Made by a program: the position numbers and the translations under genes
Assembly (NCBI RefSeq): GCF_000445125.1
Contig: NZ_ATHL01000138.1
Location: 1 to 48,769, forward strand
Origin: Novosphingobium lindaniclasticum LE124
GTDB lineage: Bacteria; Pseudomonadota; Alphaproteobacteria; Sphingomonadales; Sphingomonadaceae
Length of the DNA stretch: 48,769 nt
Reading direction: 5' to 3'
Shown here: positions 11,223 to 19,911 of the stretch, one piece after another
Layout: each line of letters opens with the position of its first letter
Position numbering within the stretch: the first letter of the stretch is position 1
The notes under the pieces: model-generated
Database searches by the model: none
What the model saw: the letters and a program-made list of their open reading frames with translations, nothing else
What the model was told of the DNA's origin: nothing

Positions 11223-11738
11223 TTACTTGCCGCTCTTGAACAGGCGGGCGAAGAGGTAACCGGCGGCGACCGCCATGCCGACTGCCGCGACGGGGCTCTT
11301 GCGAACGAATTCCTTGGCTTCCTCGCCAAGTTCGTCGAGCGACTTCTCGTCGAGCTTGGTGGCGGTTTCGGCCAGGGACTTAGAGGCGGTGCGGGCATAA
11401 TCGCCGTACTTGGCGCCTGCCTTCTCGTCGATAAGGCCCGCGTTGTCGTCGATGATCTTTGAAAGGCCAACTATGGCCTGGCTGGCCTTGGCCTTGCCCT
11501 GGTTGGCGAGATCGGCCGCCTTGACCTTGGCGTCATCGGCGAAGGCGCTTGCCTTGGCCTTGGCGTCTTCCGAGCGGACCTTGGCTTCGCTGGACCATTC
11601 GCCCTTGGTCTGGCTTAACTTGTCGTGGCAACCGTCGGCCATGGCCTGGACGCCGGCCTTGGCTTCCTCGACGGCTTTGCTGAAGTGGCTCTTGGCGTCG
11701 GCGTTGCCGTTTCCGGTGGCGGTCGTCGTGTCGGACAT
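11223..11738 (-). CDS. YqjD/ElaB-like (DUF883-type) C-tail-anchored protein
   Basis: A 171-aa, Ala/Lys/Asp-rich helical protein with repeated AK-A-DDAK segments like LEA or YqjD-type amphipathic helices, ending in EEAKEFVRKSPVAAVGMAVA and a hydrophobic C-terminal anchor with a basic end (LFARLFKSGK). In E. coli the analogous YqjD is an inner-membrane protein that binds ribosomes in stationary phase; that role is only an analogy here. I chose the ATG at 11738 (MSDTTTATGN) because GGAAGGAAA precedes it; the frame extends 13 codons further. It heads a four-gene operon and is divergent from eno. Confidence 0.78.
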   Translation of the reverse strand: MSDTTTATGNGNADAKSHFSKAVEEAKAGVQAMADGCHDKLSQTKGEWSSEAKVRSEDAKAKASAFADDAKVKAADLANQGKAKASQAIVGLSKIIDDNAGLIDEKAGAKYGDYARTASKSLAETATKLDEKSLDELGEEAKEFVRKSPVAAVGMAVAAGYLFARLFKSGK

Positions 11739-11780
11739 TGCGGTTTCCTTCCTTGCTTCCCGTTGCGCCGTAGTCACTCG

Positions 11781-11803
11781 CTTTTGGCGATATACGCCAA
11801 GAG
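11781..11803. promoter_or_regulatory. Operator-like palindrome between the yqjD-like gene and eno
   Basis: TTGGCG (11784-11789), five spacer bases and CGCCAA (11795-11800) form a perfect inverted repeat, extendable to 9-bp arms with one mismatch (11781-11803). It lies 43-65 bp upstream of the YqjD-like start and about 120 bp upstream of eno, where a regulator of the small-membrane-protein operon would bind. Two direct copies of CAACTTGTC (11809-11817 and 11833-11841, 24 bp apart) sit next to it on the eno side. Confidence 0.45.
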
Positions 11804-11923
11804 TAACACAACTTGTCGTCGAAATGGCAACGCAACTTGTCAGCCGTAGTTCCCCTGCTAAGACGCCGGACGAGAGTGCGCCCTCGCGTCTCAGGGGGCG
11901 CCTTGCAGGAGGAATATGCCGTT

Positions 11924-13210
<1,287 letters not shown>

Positions 13211-13224
13211 GCAGCAGGTGTGAT

Positions 13225-13256
13225 CTGAACCGGCCGGATCATTCGGCCGGTTTCAG
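13225..13256 (+). terminator. First hairpin after eno
   Basis: CTGAACCGGCCG (13225-13236) pairs with CGGCCGGTTTCAG (13244-13256), with one bulged T. It lies 15 bp past the stop. The T-run is short (TTT inside the stem), so it may act with the next hairpin instead of alone. Confidence 0.5.
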
Positions 13257-13268
13257 GCGCTTCAAAGA

Positions 13269-13300
13269 AAAGGCTCGGTTCCTTTGGGAGCCGAGCCTTT
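13269..13300 (+). terminator. Main eno terminator, likely bidirectional
   Basis: A 14-bp stem (13269-13282 with 13287-13300, one G-U pair, TTTG loop) has an AAA flank on the left and TTT on the right. It follows the first hairpin and should terminate eno and possibly the convergent winged-helix gene. Confidence 0.75.
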
Positions 13301-13316
13301 CTCGTTGAAGACGAAG

Positions 13317-13356
13317 CCGGGTGGCCGGTTCCTGTCAGGAAGAACCGGCCACCCGG
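13317..13356. repeat. Third, perfect 14-bp hairpin between eno and the convergent regulator
   Basis: CCGGGTGGCCGGTT (13317-13330) pairs perfectly with AACCGGCCACCCGG (13343-13356). The 12-base loop itself contains TTCCT/AGGAA complementarity. No T-run follows immediately; a CCCCTTTTTTT tract lies about 16 bp downstream on the plus strand. It could be a backup terminator or a REP-like palindrome. Confidence 0.5.
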
Positions 13357-13431
13357 TCGCCTCCGCGATATCCCCTTTTTTTGGCCTGGCTAACCCCCTG
13401 TGGGGCGGAACGGGTCATTTGCAGGCGTCTC

Positions 13432-14031
13432 TTACAGGGCTGCCAGGATCCCGGGGCGGGGATCGTCGAGCAGCACTACGGATCGGGAAGCGGAGGCGAA
13501 GTATTCGAGCATCGCGGCATAGCCCCGCGCGCTCAATTTGACGTAGACGCGCCGCGCGTCGCCGGTATCGGCTTCGCGGACGAGCAGGTTCTGTTTTTGC
13601 AGAATGGTGATCCAACGCAGCGCCGTGGTCGACGGCACCGCCGAGCCGATGCAGGCGCTTGTCACCGAGACGCGGCGGCGTTCCTTGGCAGCGATGAACA
13701 GGTCCAGAAGAATATCCCAAGCCGGCTCTCCGAAGAGGTCGTCGGACTGGAAGATCTTGGCGCGTCGGCGGCGATCCTCATACGTTTGCCGCGCCAGTTC
13801 CACCCATACGGGATGGTCCTGGCTTGCGGACGTCTTCGCGACCTCCTGAGCTTCGATACGCGTGCCGATGTCCAAGGGATCGGCGGCGACACTTGTTCCG
13901 ATTTCGAGTTCGCGTGCCATGGCAAGAAGTTCATTGGCGATTCCTATAAGGCGAATGGCCTTCGCCCGATTGCGCATCAACTGATCCGTCTTCTCCATAA
14001 ACCGGTGCCACCAGCGCCTGGCTGCAAGCAT
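13432..14031 (-). CDS. Winged-helix (MarR-like) DNA-binding protein
   Basis: A 199-aa protein. The C-terminal half (about 100-185) is a winged helix-turn-helix of MarR type: a helical segment ending WDILLDLFIAAKE, then VPSTTALRWITILQKQNLLV as the recognition region and DARRVYVKLSARGYAAMLEY as wing and last helix. The N-terminal half is helical with no recognised domain. Such proteins are common in sphingomonads and annotated only as winged-helix DNA-binding proteins. The ATG at 14031 has GAGG seven bases upstream; a shorter start at 13998 has none. No ligand or target can be inferred. It converges on eno. Confidence 0.85.
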   Translation of the reverse strand: MLAARRWWHRFMEKTDQLMRNRAKAIRLIGIANELLAMARELEIGTSVAADPLDIGTRIEAQEVAKTSASQDHPVWVELARQTYEDRRRRAKIFQSDDLFGEPAWDILLDLFIAAKERRRVSVTSACIGSAVPSTTALRWITILQKQNLLVREADTGDARRVYVKLSARGYAAMLEYFASASRSVVLLDDPRPGILAAL

Positions 14032-14203
14032 ATCGCAGCCTCGCCATAAGACGATTTGCGACGTTCTTGGCAGCTGTTATTCCCCCAGTTGGCGAAAAGG
14101 CCCATCTGACAGCACCGAATTCTCGAGAACTGGCAGGATAGACAATCTTGGTCGCGAACTGGGAAGCGGTTAACCACAGCGCGGGGTGTCCGTCTTGCGA
14201 AGG

Positions 14204-14371
14204 CTAATCCGCTTTGGAGCGATTTTGCTCCGGTTCGCGATAAGCGCGGAGGGAATCGATCGCCGCCTGAAGGTGGGCGGCAGCGACGAGCGCGCCCAGA
14301 TCCTCAAGTTCCTGCAGTTTCGATCCTAGTTCGCCGATCAGTTGAGTCATGTTCGCGTCCCTTTTCACCAT
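14204..14371 (-). CDS. Small hypothetical protein, about 55 aa
   Basis: A short frame encoding a mostly helical, Leu/Ala-rich peptide (MTQLIGELGSKLQELEDLGA ... HLQAAIDSLRAYREP) with heptad-like leucines, so possibly a dimerising helix. Two starts are plausible: ATG at 14371 (MVKRDAN, GGAG six bases upstream) and ATG at 14350 (MTQLIGE, AGGGA about eight bases upstream). It has no recognised family. It stands alone, with 172 bp downstream and a long A/T-rich upstream region containing a phased repeat motif. Coding is likely from the amphipathic pattern and two good ribosome-binding sites, but not proven. Confidence 0.55.
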   Translation of the reverse strand: MVKRDANMTQLIGELGSKLQELEDLGALVAAAHLQAAIDSLRAYREPEQNRSKAD

Positions 14372-14765
14372 GTGGTTCTCCGGCAGCCGAGAGTGCTTTT
14401 TCCTGGGTTCCGTGTCTCTTGAACCAAGGCTGCGACCCGCACCGGAAGGGGGCGGAGATTTTCGACTGACAATATCTCCGAAAACGATCAATATCGGAGA
14501 CATAGGGAGGGCAATTACAGATTTTTCATCGCAGCGAAATAGCGGTAATGGCCCTGTCCAGATTGTGAACAGCTTCTGAAAGTTCGTTAATCAGGTCGCG
14601 AGTTGAGGAATTTCAGGATTCTGTAATGTTGTTCATCTTGTGGCGTTTACATCACGTATTTTTACTTAGATACCATCTTTGTTGGTTTCGATTTATTCTG
14701 GAGCGGACTTTGCCAGGAGGTTCGAGGGCGAATTTTCGTCACGAGCGCATCAAGCCGTGTTCGGC
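14372..14765. other. A/T-rich intergenic region between the small ORF and the GNAT gene
   Basis: This 394-bp stretch holds no convincing gene and is clearly richer in A/T than its surroundings, especially 14510-14700. It contains the phased CGGAGAT motif (14453-14501) and several T-rich runs. As both flanking genes point left, it should carry the promoter of the small ORF and the 3' end of the GNAT transcript. A 47-codon open frame at 14626-14769 lacks a ribosome-binding site and was not accepted. Confidence 0.6.
14453..14501. promoter_or_regulatory. Three copies of a 7-bp motif at exact 21-bp spacing
   Basis: CGGAGAT at 14453, its reverse complement ATCTCCG at 14474, and CGGAGAC at 14495 start exactly 21 bp apart in alternating orientation. 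That puts all three on one face of the helix (two turns per step). They lie 82-130 bp upstream of the small ORF at 14371, a suitable place for a cooperative activator or repressor. The last two also read as TCTCCGA-N12-TCGGAGA. Confidence 0.45.
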
Positions 14766-15254
14766 TTAGACGAGCCGCTGGTACATCCGCGCCTCCGGCC
14801 CGTAGCCTTTCGCCGGAGCCACCCGGCCGTCGCCCAGCAATCCGAAGCCCTGCTTTTCCCAGAAGCCATGCGCATCGCCCACCGCGATCAGAACCACACA
14901 AGTGAGCCCGCAGGCCCGCGCCTCGTCGAGGACGATCCGAACGGCCTCCGCCGCAAGGCCTGATCCCCGCGCAACAGGGCCGAGCGCAAGGTCGTGCAGG
15001 AAATAGCAGTCGAACGGCTCTGGCAGGCCGGTCAGCGGCGTGTCGAGCACTGGAGGCCGGTCTTGGCGGCCCGGATGCGAAATGAGGTAGCCTGCGATGT
15101 CACCCCGATCGCTTTCGACTACCCGACAGCCGGAAGGATAGAGCCTGAAACAGGCTGCGAACACCTCCGGATTCTCGGCATAATCGACGTGGACCGCTTC
15201 CGCCACGTTCCAGACGTGCGGGAGGTCATCGCTGCGCATATTGCGCCAGTGCAT
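14766..15254 (-). CDS. GNAT-family N-acetyltransferase
   Basis: A 162-aa acetyl-CoA-dependent acetyltransferase. It starts MHWRNMRSDDLPHVWNVAEA (beta1-alpha1). Motif A appears as LHDLALGPVARGSGLAAEAV (about 90-109), where the loop RGSGLA binds the CoA pyrophosphate, followed by GFWEKQGFGLLG (motif B). The substrate cannot be told from sequence. It is alone on the minus strand and divergent from the phosphoesterase gene across 200 bp. ATG start. It resembles the ElaA/RimI-like general GNAT group without a specific match. Confidence 0.9.
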   Translation of the reverse strand: MHWRNMRSDDLPHVWNVAEAVHVDYAENPEVFAACFRLYPSGCRVVESDRGDIAGYLISHPGRQDRPPVLDTPLTGLPEPFDCYFLHDLALGPVARGSGLAAEAVRIVLDEARACGLTCVVLIAVGDAHGFWEKQGFGLLGDGRVAPAKGYGPEARMYQRLV

Positions 15255-15454
15255 GGATCGTCGTCCTTGTGTTGGAAGCTTGCGAAATGTCGCGTTCGGG
15301 TTCCGGCCATGTCGGGGAGAAGGGCGGCATGATCAAGGGTGATGACGCGCGCTCTTCTCCCCCGCCCGCGCTCGATGATACAAAATATCCTAAACGGTTG
15401 ACGCGGTACGGCTGGAAACGCAAACAGCCGCAAATTTTCTCCCAAGGACATGCC

Positions 15455-17137
15455 ATGACCGACTCCGATCTTCCCGAGCCGCAGGCCGACGCCTCCGTGG
15501 TGCGCCCGGACCGCCGCGACTTTCTTGGCGGGCTTGCGGCGGCTCTCGGTGCCGCTGCAGTAGCCGGAGCGCCCGGTGAAGCGGCCGCGGCAACAAGGAA
15601 GGGTCGGACGAAGAGCAGTGCGCCCGTCAGTGACGCGCGGCTGCGCGAGGCGATCGAGACGGTCGTCGTGATCTTCGCAGAGAATCGCAGCTTCAACAAT
15701 CTCTTCGCCGATTTTCCCGGTCTCGAGCAGCCTCTGGCGCAAGTTCCTCCCGAGCGCACGCGTCAGCGTGACCGCGACGGCAAAGTCATGGAGCGCCTGC
15801 CTAAGATCTGGGAAGGCCTCGTACCCAGCAAGCAGGTGGTCGAGCACACCGAGTACCTGATCGGACCCGACGACCTGGCGCCGCTGCCGAACGCACCCTT
15901 CGCGCTCAAGACACCGGAAGGCGATCCGCTGCCACATGGCCTGGTCACACGCGACCTGGTCCACGCGTTCTACCATAACCAGATGCAGATCAACGGCGGC
16001 GCCAACGATCAGTTCGTCGCCTGGGGAGACAGCGGCGCGCTGGTCATGGGGCACTACGGCGACATGCGCGCGCAGCTTCGCCTATGGCAGATCGCCCGCG
16101 AGTTCACGCTCTGCGACAACTTCTTCATGGGCGCGTTCGGCGGCTCTTTCCTGAACCACCAGTACCTGATCGCCGCGCAGCCGCCGTTCTATCCGGACGC
16201 CGACAAGAGCCCGGCCGCCAGGCGCATCGCCAGGGTGGAGGGGAACGACCCCAAGGGCACCCGCCTGGCAGTCGATCCGAAGACGCCCGCCAGCGCGCTC
16301 GACGGACCGGCGATATTCGGCCCGAGCACACTCTCGCCGGACTTCTGGGCCGTCAACACGATGCTGCCGCCCTATGCGCCGACCTACGAACTGGATGCCG
16401 AGAAGCCCGGCTATGCCAATGCCGCCAGCTCCCACACGCTGGTGCCGCAGCAGCACAAAACCATCGGCGACATGCTTTCGGCCAAGGGCGTGGACTGGGC
16501 CTGGTATGCCGGTGGTTGGGATGCGGCGCTGGCGGGGAACATGAACGACGCCTCGTTCCCGTCGCGCCCGAACTTCCAGCCGCATCACCAGCCGTTCAAC
16601 TACTACGATCGCTTCGCCCCCGGTAAGCCCGACCGCGCCAAGTTTCTGCGAGACGCCGGCGAGGGCAGCACGCCGCGCACCAGCAGGTTCCTGGCCGATG
16701 CAGCGGCGGGCAAGCTGCCGGCGGTCAGTTATTACAAGCCGCAGGGCAACCTCAACATGCATGCGGGCTACTCGGACATCGACGCGGGCGATCGCCACAT
16801 CGCCGCCGTCATCGACGGCCTGCGCGCCAGCCCGCAGTGGGAAAAGATGCTGGTCGTCATCACCTTCGACGAGAATGGCGGCTGGTGGGATCATGTCGCA
16901 CCCCCGAAAGGCGACCGCTGGGGGCCAGGCACGCGCATTCCGGCCGTGATCGTCTCTCCTCATGCGAAGAAGGGGGCGGTCGATCATACGATCTACGACA
17001 CCGGCTCGATCGCGCGCTTTCTTACCCGCCGCTTCGGGCTGGAGAAGCTGGCGGGCCTCAAGATGCGTGAGGAAGCGATGGTCGCGGCGGGAGGCGTTGC
17101 CCCGGGCGACCTGACGGGCGCGCTCGATCTGGCCTGA
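15455..17137 (+). CDS. Tat-exported acid phosphatase / phosphoesterase (AcpA/phospholipase C superfamily)
   Basis: A 560-aa phosphoesterase of the family containing AcpA and the non-specific phospholipases C (PF04185). The N-terminus has a Tat signal: RRDFLGG at residues 20-26, a hydrophobic Ala-rich stretch, and a probable cleavage near AAAA, so it should be exported folded. Catalytic-core motifs are FAENRSFNNLFADFPG, INGGANDQFVAWGDSG, FFMGAFGGSFLNHQYL, ITFDENGGWWDHVAPP and TGSIARFLTRRFGL. The first, with E-N-R-S-F, carries the metal ligands and nucleophile region. The frame is open from 15269, but AAGGA precedes the ATG at 15455 and the Tat motif then falls correctly. Likely role: periplasmic phosphate release. 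The M20 peptidase follows 119 bp downstream. Confidence 0.9.
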   Translation: MTDSDLPEPQADASVVRPDRRDFLGGLAAALGAAAVAGAPGEAAAATRKGRTKSSAPVSDARLREAIETVVVIFAENRSFNNLFADFPGLEQPLAQVPPERTRQRDRDGKVMERLPKIWEGLVPSKQVVEHTEYLIGPDDLAPLPNAPFALKTPEGDPLPHGLVTRDLVHAFYHNQMQINGGANDQFVAWGDSGALVMGHYGDMRAQLRLWQIAREFTLCDNFFMGAFGGSFLNHQYLIAAQPPFYPDADKSPAARRIARVEGNDPKGTRLAVDPKTPASALDGPAIFGPSTLSPDFWAVNTMLPPYAPTYELDAEKPGYANAASSHTLVPQQHKTIGDMLSAKGVDWAWYAGGWDAALAGNMNDASFPSRPNFQPHHQPFNYYDRFAPGKPDRAKFLRDAGEGSTPRTSRFLADAAAGKLPAVSYYKPQGNLNMHAGYSDIDAGDRHIAAVIDGLRASPQWEKMLVVITFDENGGWWDHVAPPKGDRWGPGTRIPAVIVSPHAKKGAVDHTIYDTGSIARFLTRRFGLEKLAGLKMREEAMVAAGGVAPGDLTGALDLA

Positions 17138-17186
17138 GCCGCGCAAAACAGGTGCGCCTGCCTCGTGATTGCGACAAAGTATCGAC

Positions 17187-17215
17187 GCCGGGACCGATTC
17201 TCGATCGATCCCGGC
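17187..17215. repeat. Hairpin between the phosphoesterase and the M20 peptidase
   Basis: GCCGGGACCGAT (17187-17198) pairs with ATCGATCCCGGC (17204-17215) with one mismatch and a 5-base loop. There is no T-run. It lies 50 bp past the phosphoesterase stop and 41 bp before the peptidase start; it may be a weak terminator or a leader hairpin. Confidence 0.45.
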
Positions 17216-17256
17216 CAATCATGAACTTCGGATCGTTTCAGGGGGCCAGAACATCC

Positions 17257-18666
17257 ATGCGGGTCATCGCATCCACCGTCTTCACGCTCGGCGTGACTCT
17301 TGCGACATCAGCAGGTGCACAGGCTGCACCCAAAGCCTATCCCCAAGCCGAGAAGCAGGTTCTCGAACTCTCCAAGCAGGCGATCGCGCTGCGCTCGGTC
17401 GCAGGGGAGGGCAACCAGACGCAGCAAGTGGCGGAACTCTTCCGCAAGGAACTGCTCGCGAACGGCTGGGACGCCAAGGACATCGAGATCGTTTCCCACA
17501 ACGACACCGCGTACCTGATTGCAACCTGGCCGGGCAGCGATGCTTCGCTGAAGCCGCTGGTGGTGTCCGCCCATATGGATGTCGTCGAGGCCAGGGCTGC
17601 CGACTGGGAGCGCGATCCGTTCACGCCGGTCGTCGAGAACGGCTACCTTTACGGGCGCGGTGCGAGCGACACCAAGTTCGAGGCGGTCCTGGCGATGGAA
17701 TCGATGATCGAACTGCGCAAGCAGGGCTTCAAGCCCAGGCGTACGCTCGTCATCGCCTATTCCGGCGACGAAGAGACCTCCATGGCGACTTCCAAGCTGA
17801 TCGCAGAGCGTTTGAAGAACGCCGAACTCGTGCTCAATGTCGATGGCTCGTCCGGCACTCTCTCGGAAAAGACCGGCAAGCCTGCGTTCTGGTCCTGGGG
17901 CGGTGCGGAGAAGACTTACGTCGACTATCAGATCGAGGTGACCAATCCCGGCGGCCACAGTTCCGCTCCCCGGACCGAAAATGCGATCGTCCAGCTCTCG
18001 GAAGTTCTGGAACGTATCGGCCATTACCACTTCAAGCCCGAGTTGAACGACATCACCCGCGCTTATTGGGTCGAGGCGTCGAAGCTGGAGCCTGATGCCA
18101 CGCTGGCTGGAGCCATGCGCGCTTTTGCCGCCAATCCCAAAGACGAGGCGGCGCTCAAGGTGCTGCGCGCCAACCCCTCTATGGTGGGTCGTACAGGCAC
18201 GACCTGCGTTCCGACCATGCTCGCGGGCGGCCATGCCCAGAACGCCCTGCCGCAGCGCGCCACGGCCAATATCAACTGCCGCATCTTCCCGGGTCACACC
18301 CGCGAGGAGATCATGGCCGAACTGGAGAAGGTCGCGGCCACGCCCGCCGCCAAGTTCTCCGACGTGACGGGCGATGCGTCGACGATGTCGCCCGCCTCGC
18401 CCATGCGCGCGGACTTCGTGGCAGCGATCCGCAAGGCGGTGACGGCGGCCTGGGGCCCGATCCCGATCATTCCCTCGCAGGCCTCGGGTGCGTCGGATTC
18501 CATGTGGTACCGTGCGCTCGGCGTGCCGAGCTACAGCGCCAGCGCCTCGATGATGAAGGACTCGGACGAGTTCGCCCACGGCCTGAACGAGCGCCTGCCG
18601 CTGCTCAACATTCGGCCGGGGCTTACCTACTACATCAGCCTTTACCAGGACCTTGCCGGGAAGTGA
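17257..18666 (+). CDS. Exported M20-family metallopeptidase
   Basis: A 469-aa dizinc peptidase/deacylase (M20/M25/M40). Signal peptide MRVIASTVFTLGVTLATSAG ending AQA gives a periplasmic enzyme. Metal-site motifs are VVSAHMDVV (first His), GRGASDTKFEAV (bridging Asp), YSGDEETSMATS (catalytic Glu-Glu pair), and NPGGHSSAP at the start of the dimerisation 'lid' domain. The final His ligand is probably in DEFAHGLNE near the C-terminus. The frame begins further upstream at 17152, with another ATG at 17221, but only the ATG at 17257 places the signal peptide at the N-terminus; AGGGGG lies about 12 bases upstream. Substrate unknown; probably peptides or acyl-amino acids. It converges on the acyltransferase gene with a 21-bp gap. 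Confidence 0.9.
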   Translation: MRVIASTVFTLGVTLATSAGAQAAPKAYPQAEKQVLELSKQAIALRSVAGEGNQTQQVAELFRKELLANGWDAKDIEIVSHNDTAYLIATWPGSDASLKPLVVSAHMDVVEARAADWERDPFTPVVENGYLYGRGASDTKFEAVLAMESMIELRKQGFKPRRTLVIAYSGDEETSMATSKLIAERLKNAELVLNVDGSSGTLSEKTGKPAFWSWGGAEKTYVDYQIEVTNPGGHSSAPRTENAIVQLSEVLERIGHYHFKPELNDITRAYWVEASKLEPDATLAGAMRAFAANPKDEAALKVLRANPSMVGRTGTTCVPTMLAGGHAQNALPQRATANINCRIFPGHTREEIMAELEKVAATPAAKFSDVTGDASTMSPASPMRADFVAAIRKAVTAAWGPIPIIPSQASGASDSMWYRALGVPSYSASASMMKDSDEFAHGLNERLPLLNIRPGLTYYISLYQDLAGK

Positions 18667-18687
18667 TCCCCTGAAGCGGCTGGCGGC

Positions 18688-19797
18688 TCACGCGGTCGCC
18701 AGCCTCTTTCCGGTGCTCTTTCCGCTCAGCCGTCCGCCGCTCAGGATCCGCGCTGGGCCGGGGGCCGCGCGGCTGAGCAGGGTGCCCAGCAGGACCACGG
18801 CCAGCAGTACGATCAGGGGCTGGGTCACGAGGTAGACAGGATAGAGCGGCGAGCCGAGCGTTCCGAACAGTCGGCCGAGCAGCGGACCACCCAGCCATAT
18901 CAGGATCAGGTGCGAGCAGAACAGGAAGAACGCGAAAGGCTCGATCTTGAGCAGCGGGCGCCGCACTATGGTTCCGGCCAGCCCCCAGGAGATGCGCCAA
19001 TAGGCCAGTGCTGCCGAAATGCGCACGGCAAGGTCGAGCGTCGCCGCGGGAAGGCTGATCGGCGACCAGTCCACAACCAGCGTGAAGTAGAGCTGCACGG
19101 CGGTCAGCACGGCGAAAGGCGTCATGGCGGCAAGCAGGGGCCACGCCGCGATCTGGTCAGACAGGTTCTCGCGCCGGGCGATGATGCCGAGCGTGAAGAA
19201 GAAGGGGATTGAGGCGCGCATGAACACGGGCGGCCCCCATCCGGCGATCTGACACACGGCCGCTACCAGCGCGATCGCCAGCAGAGTGCGCTTTCCGCAG
19301 CGCACGAGCAGCGGCGCCAGCAGCATGCAGAGGAACAGGTCGCGCAGGAACGGCATCTGGACGTTAATGTCGGGATTGCGGCTGGCGATGAAGACTTCCT
19401 GGAAGATCCAGTCCAGCGACTGCGGCGTGGGGGCGGCGAGCCGTGTCGCCACCGCCGCGCCGGAGACGAGCAGAATGGCCAGCGCATTCCAGAGCACCAT
19501 CGGCAGCAGGATCGTCTTGGCCTTGCGCCCGACATGGCTCGCCCAGTCGAACGTGCGGCTCGATCCGGCGACCAGCCAGCCGGAAATCAGTCCCAGCAGG
19601 GGCACGGCGCTGCGGCCGAACACGTCCATCAGCACCCAGCGCAAGTTTTCCTGCGGAGTACCGTGGGCAAGCTGGAGGTCGTATCCGGTCAGGCCGGTCC
19701 AGGCATGGACGTAGACCACGCCGAGAATGCAGATGACGCGGGCAACCGAAATGGCATCGGACCGGCGCCGCGCATCGATAGTGAGAGTTTCAGGCAA
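18688..19797 (-). CDS. Acyltransferase 3 family membrane protein
   Basis: A 369-aa polytopic inner-membrane protein with about ten hydrophobic segments. The opening SVARVICILGVVYVHAWTG carries the conserved Arg and His of the acyltransferase-3 (OafA/OpgC/NolX) family, and PLLGLISGWLVAGS follows as in that family. These enzymes O-acetylate or succinylate surface or periplasmic glycans. The acceptor here is unknown; the glycan operon at 30-34 kb is not adjacent. ATG start at 19797. The downstream gene is convergent; upstream lies 114 bp before the FAD oxidoreductase stop on the same strand, so it may have its own promoter. Confidence 0.9.
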   Translation of the reverse strand: MPETLTIDARRRSDAISVARVICILGVVYVHAWTGLTGYDLQLAHGTPQENLRWVLMDVFGRSAVPLLGLISGWLVAGSSRTFDWASHVGRKAKTILLPMVLWNALAILLVSGAAVATRLAAPTPQSLDWIFQEVFIASRNPDINVQMPFLRDLFLCMLLAPLLVRCGKRTLLAIALVAAVCQIAGWGPPVFMRASIPFFFTLGIIARRENLSDQIAAWPLLAAMTPFAVLTAVQLYFTLVVDWSPISLPAATLDLAVRISAALAYWRISWGLAGTIVRRPLLKIEPFAFFLFCSHLILIWLGGPLLGRLFGTLGSPLYPVYLVTQPLIVLLAVVLLGTLLSRAAPGPARILSGGRLSGKSTGKRLATA

Positions 19798-19911
19798 ACC
19801 GTCTTCCCATTTGTTCGCGACCCGCCGAACTTCCGCTGCTCCCGCATGATCATCCGGGGAAGGGGCCGCTCGTCCTGAGCTTCAACCAACAGGATCGGAA
19901 CAGGTCTGTCT

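Noticed and set aside
11739..11923. EcfG-type general stress promoter (GGAAC-N16/17-CGTT) upstream of the yqjD-like operon
   Set aside because: I looked for the two boxes at proper spacing on the minus strand and did not find them.
14626..14769. 47-codon open frame in the A/T-rich gap
   Set aside because: No ribosome-binding site, aromatic/Arg-rich random-looking product, and its 3' end overlaps the GNAT gene in antisense.
15314..15362. Inverted repeat GGGGAGAAG / CTTCTCCCC in the GNAT-phosphoesterase spacer
   Set aside because: Arms of 9 bp are perfect, but the 31-base spacer and purine/pyrimidine-biased sequence make a chance match plausible; no further support.
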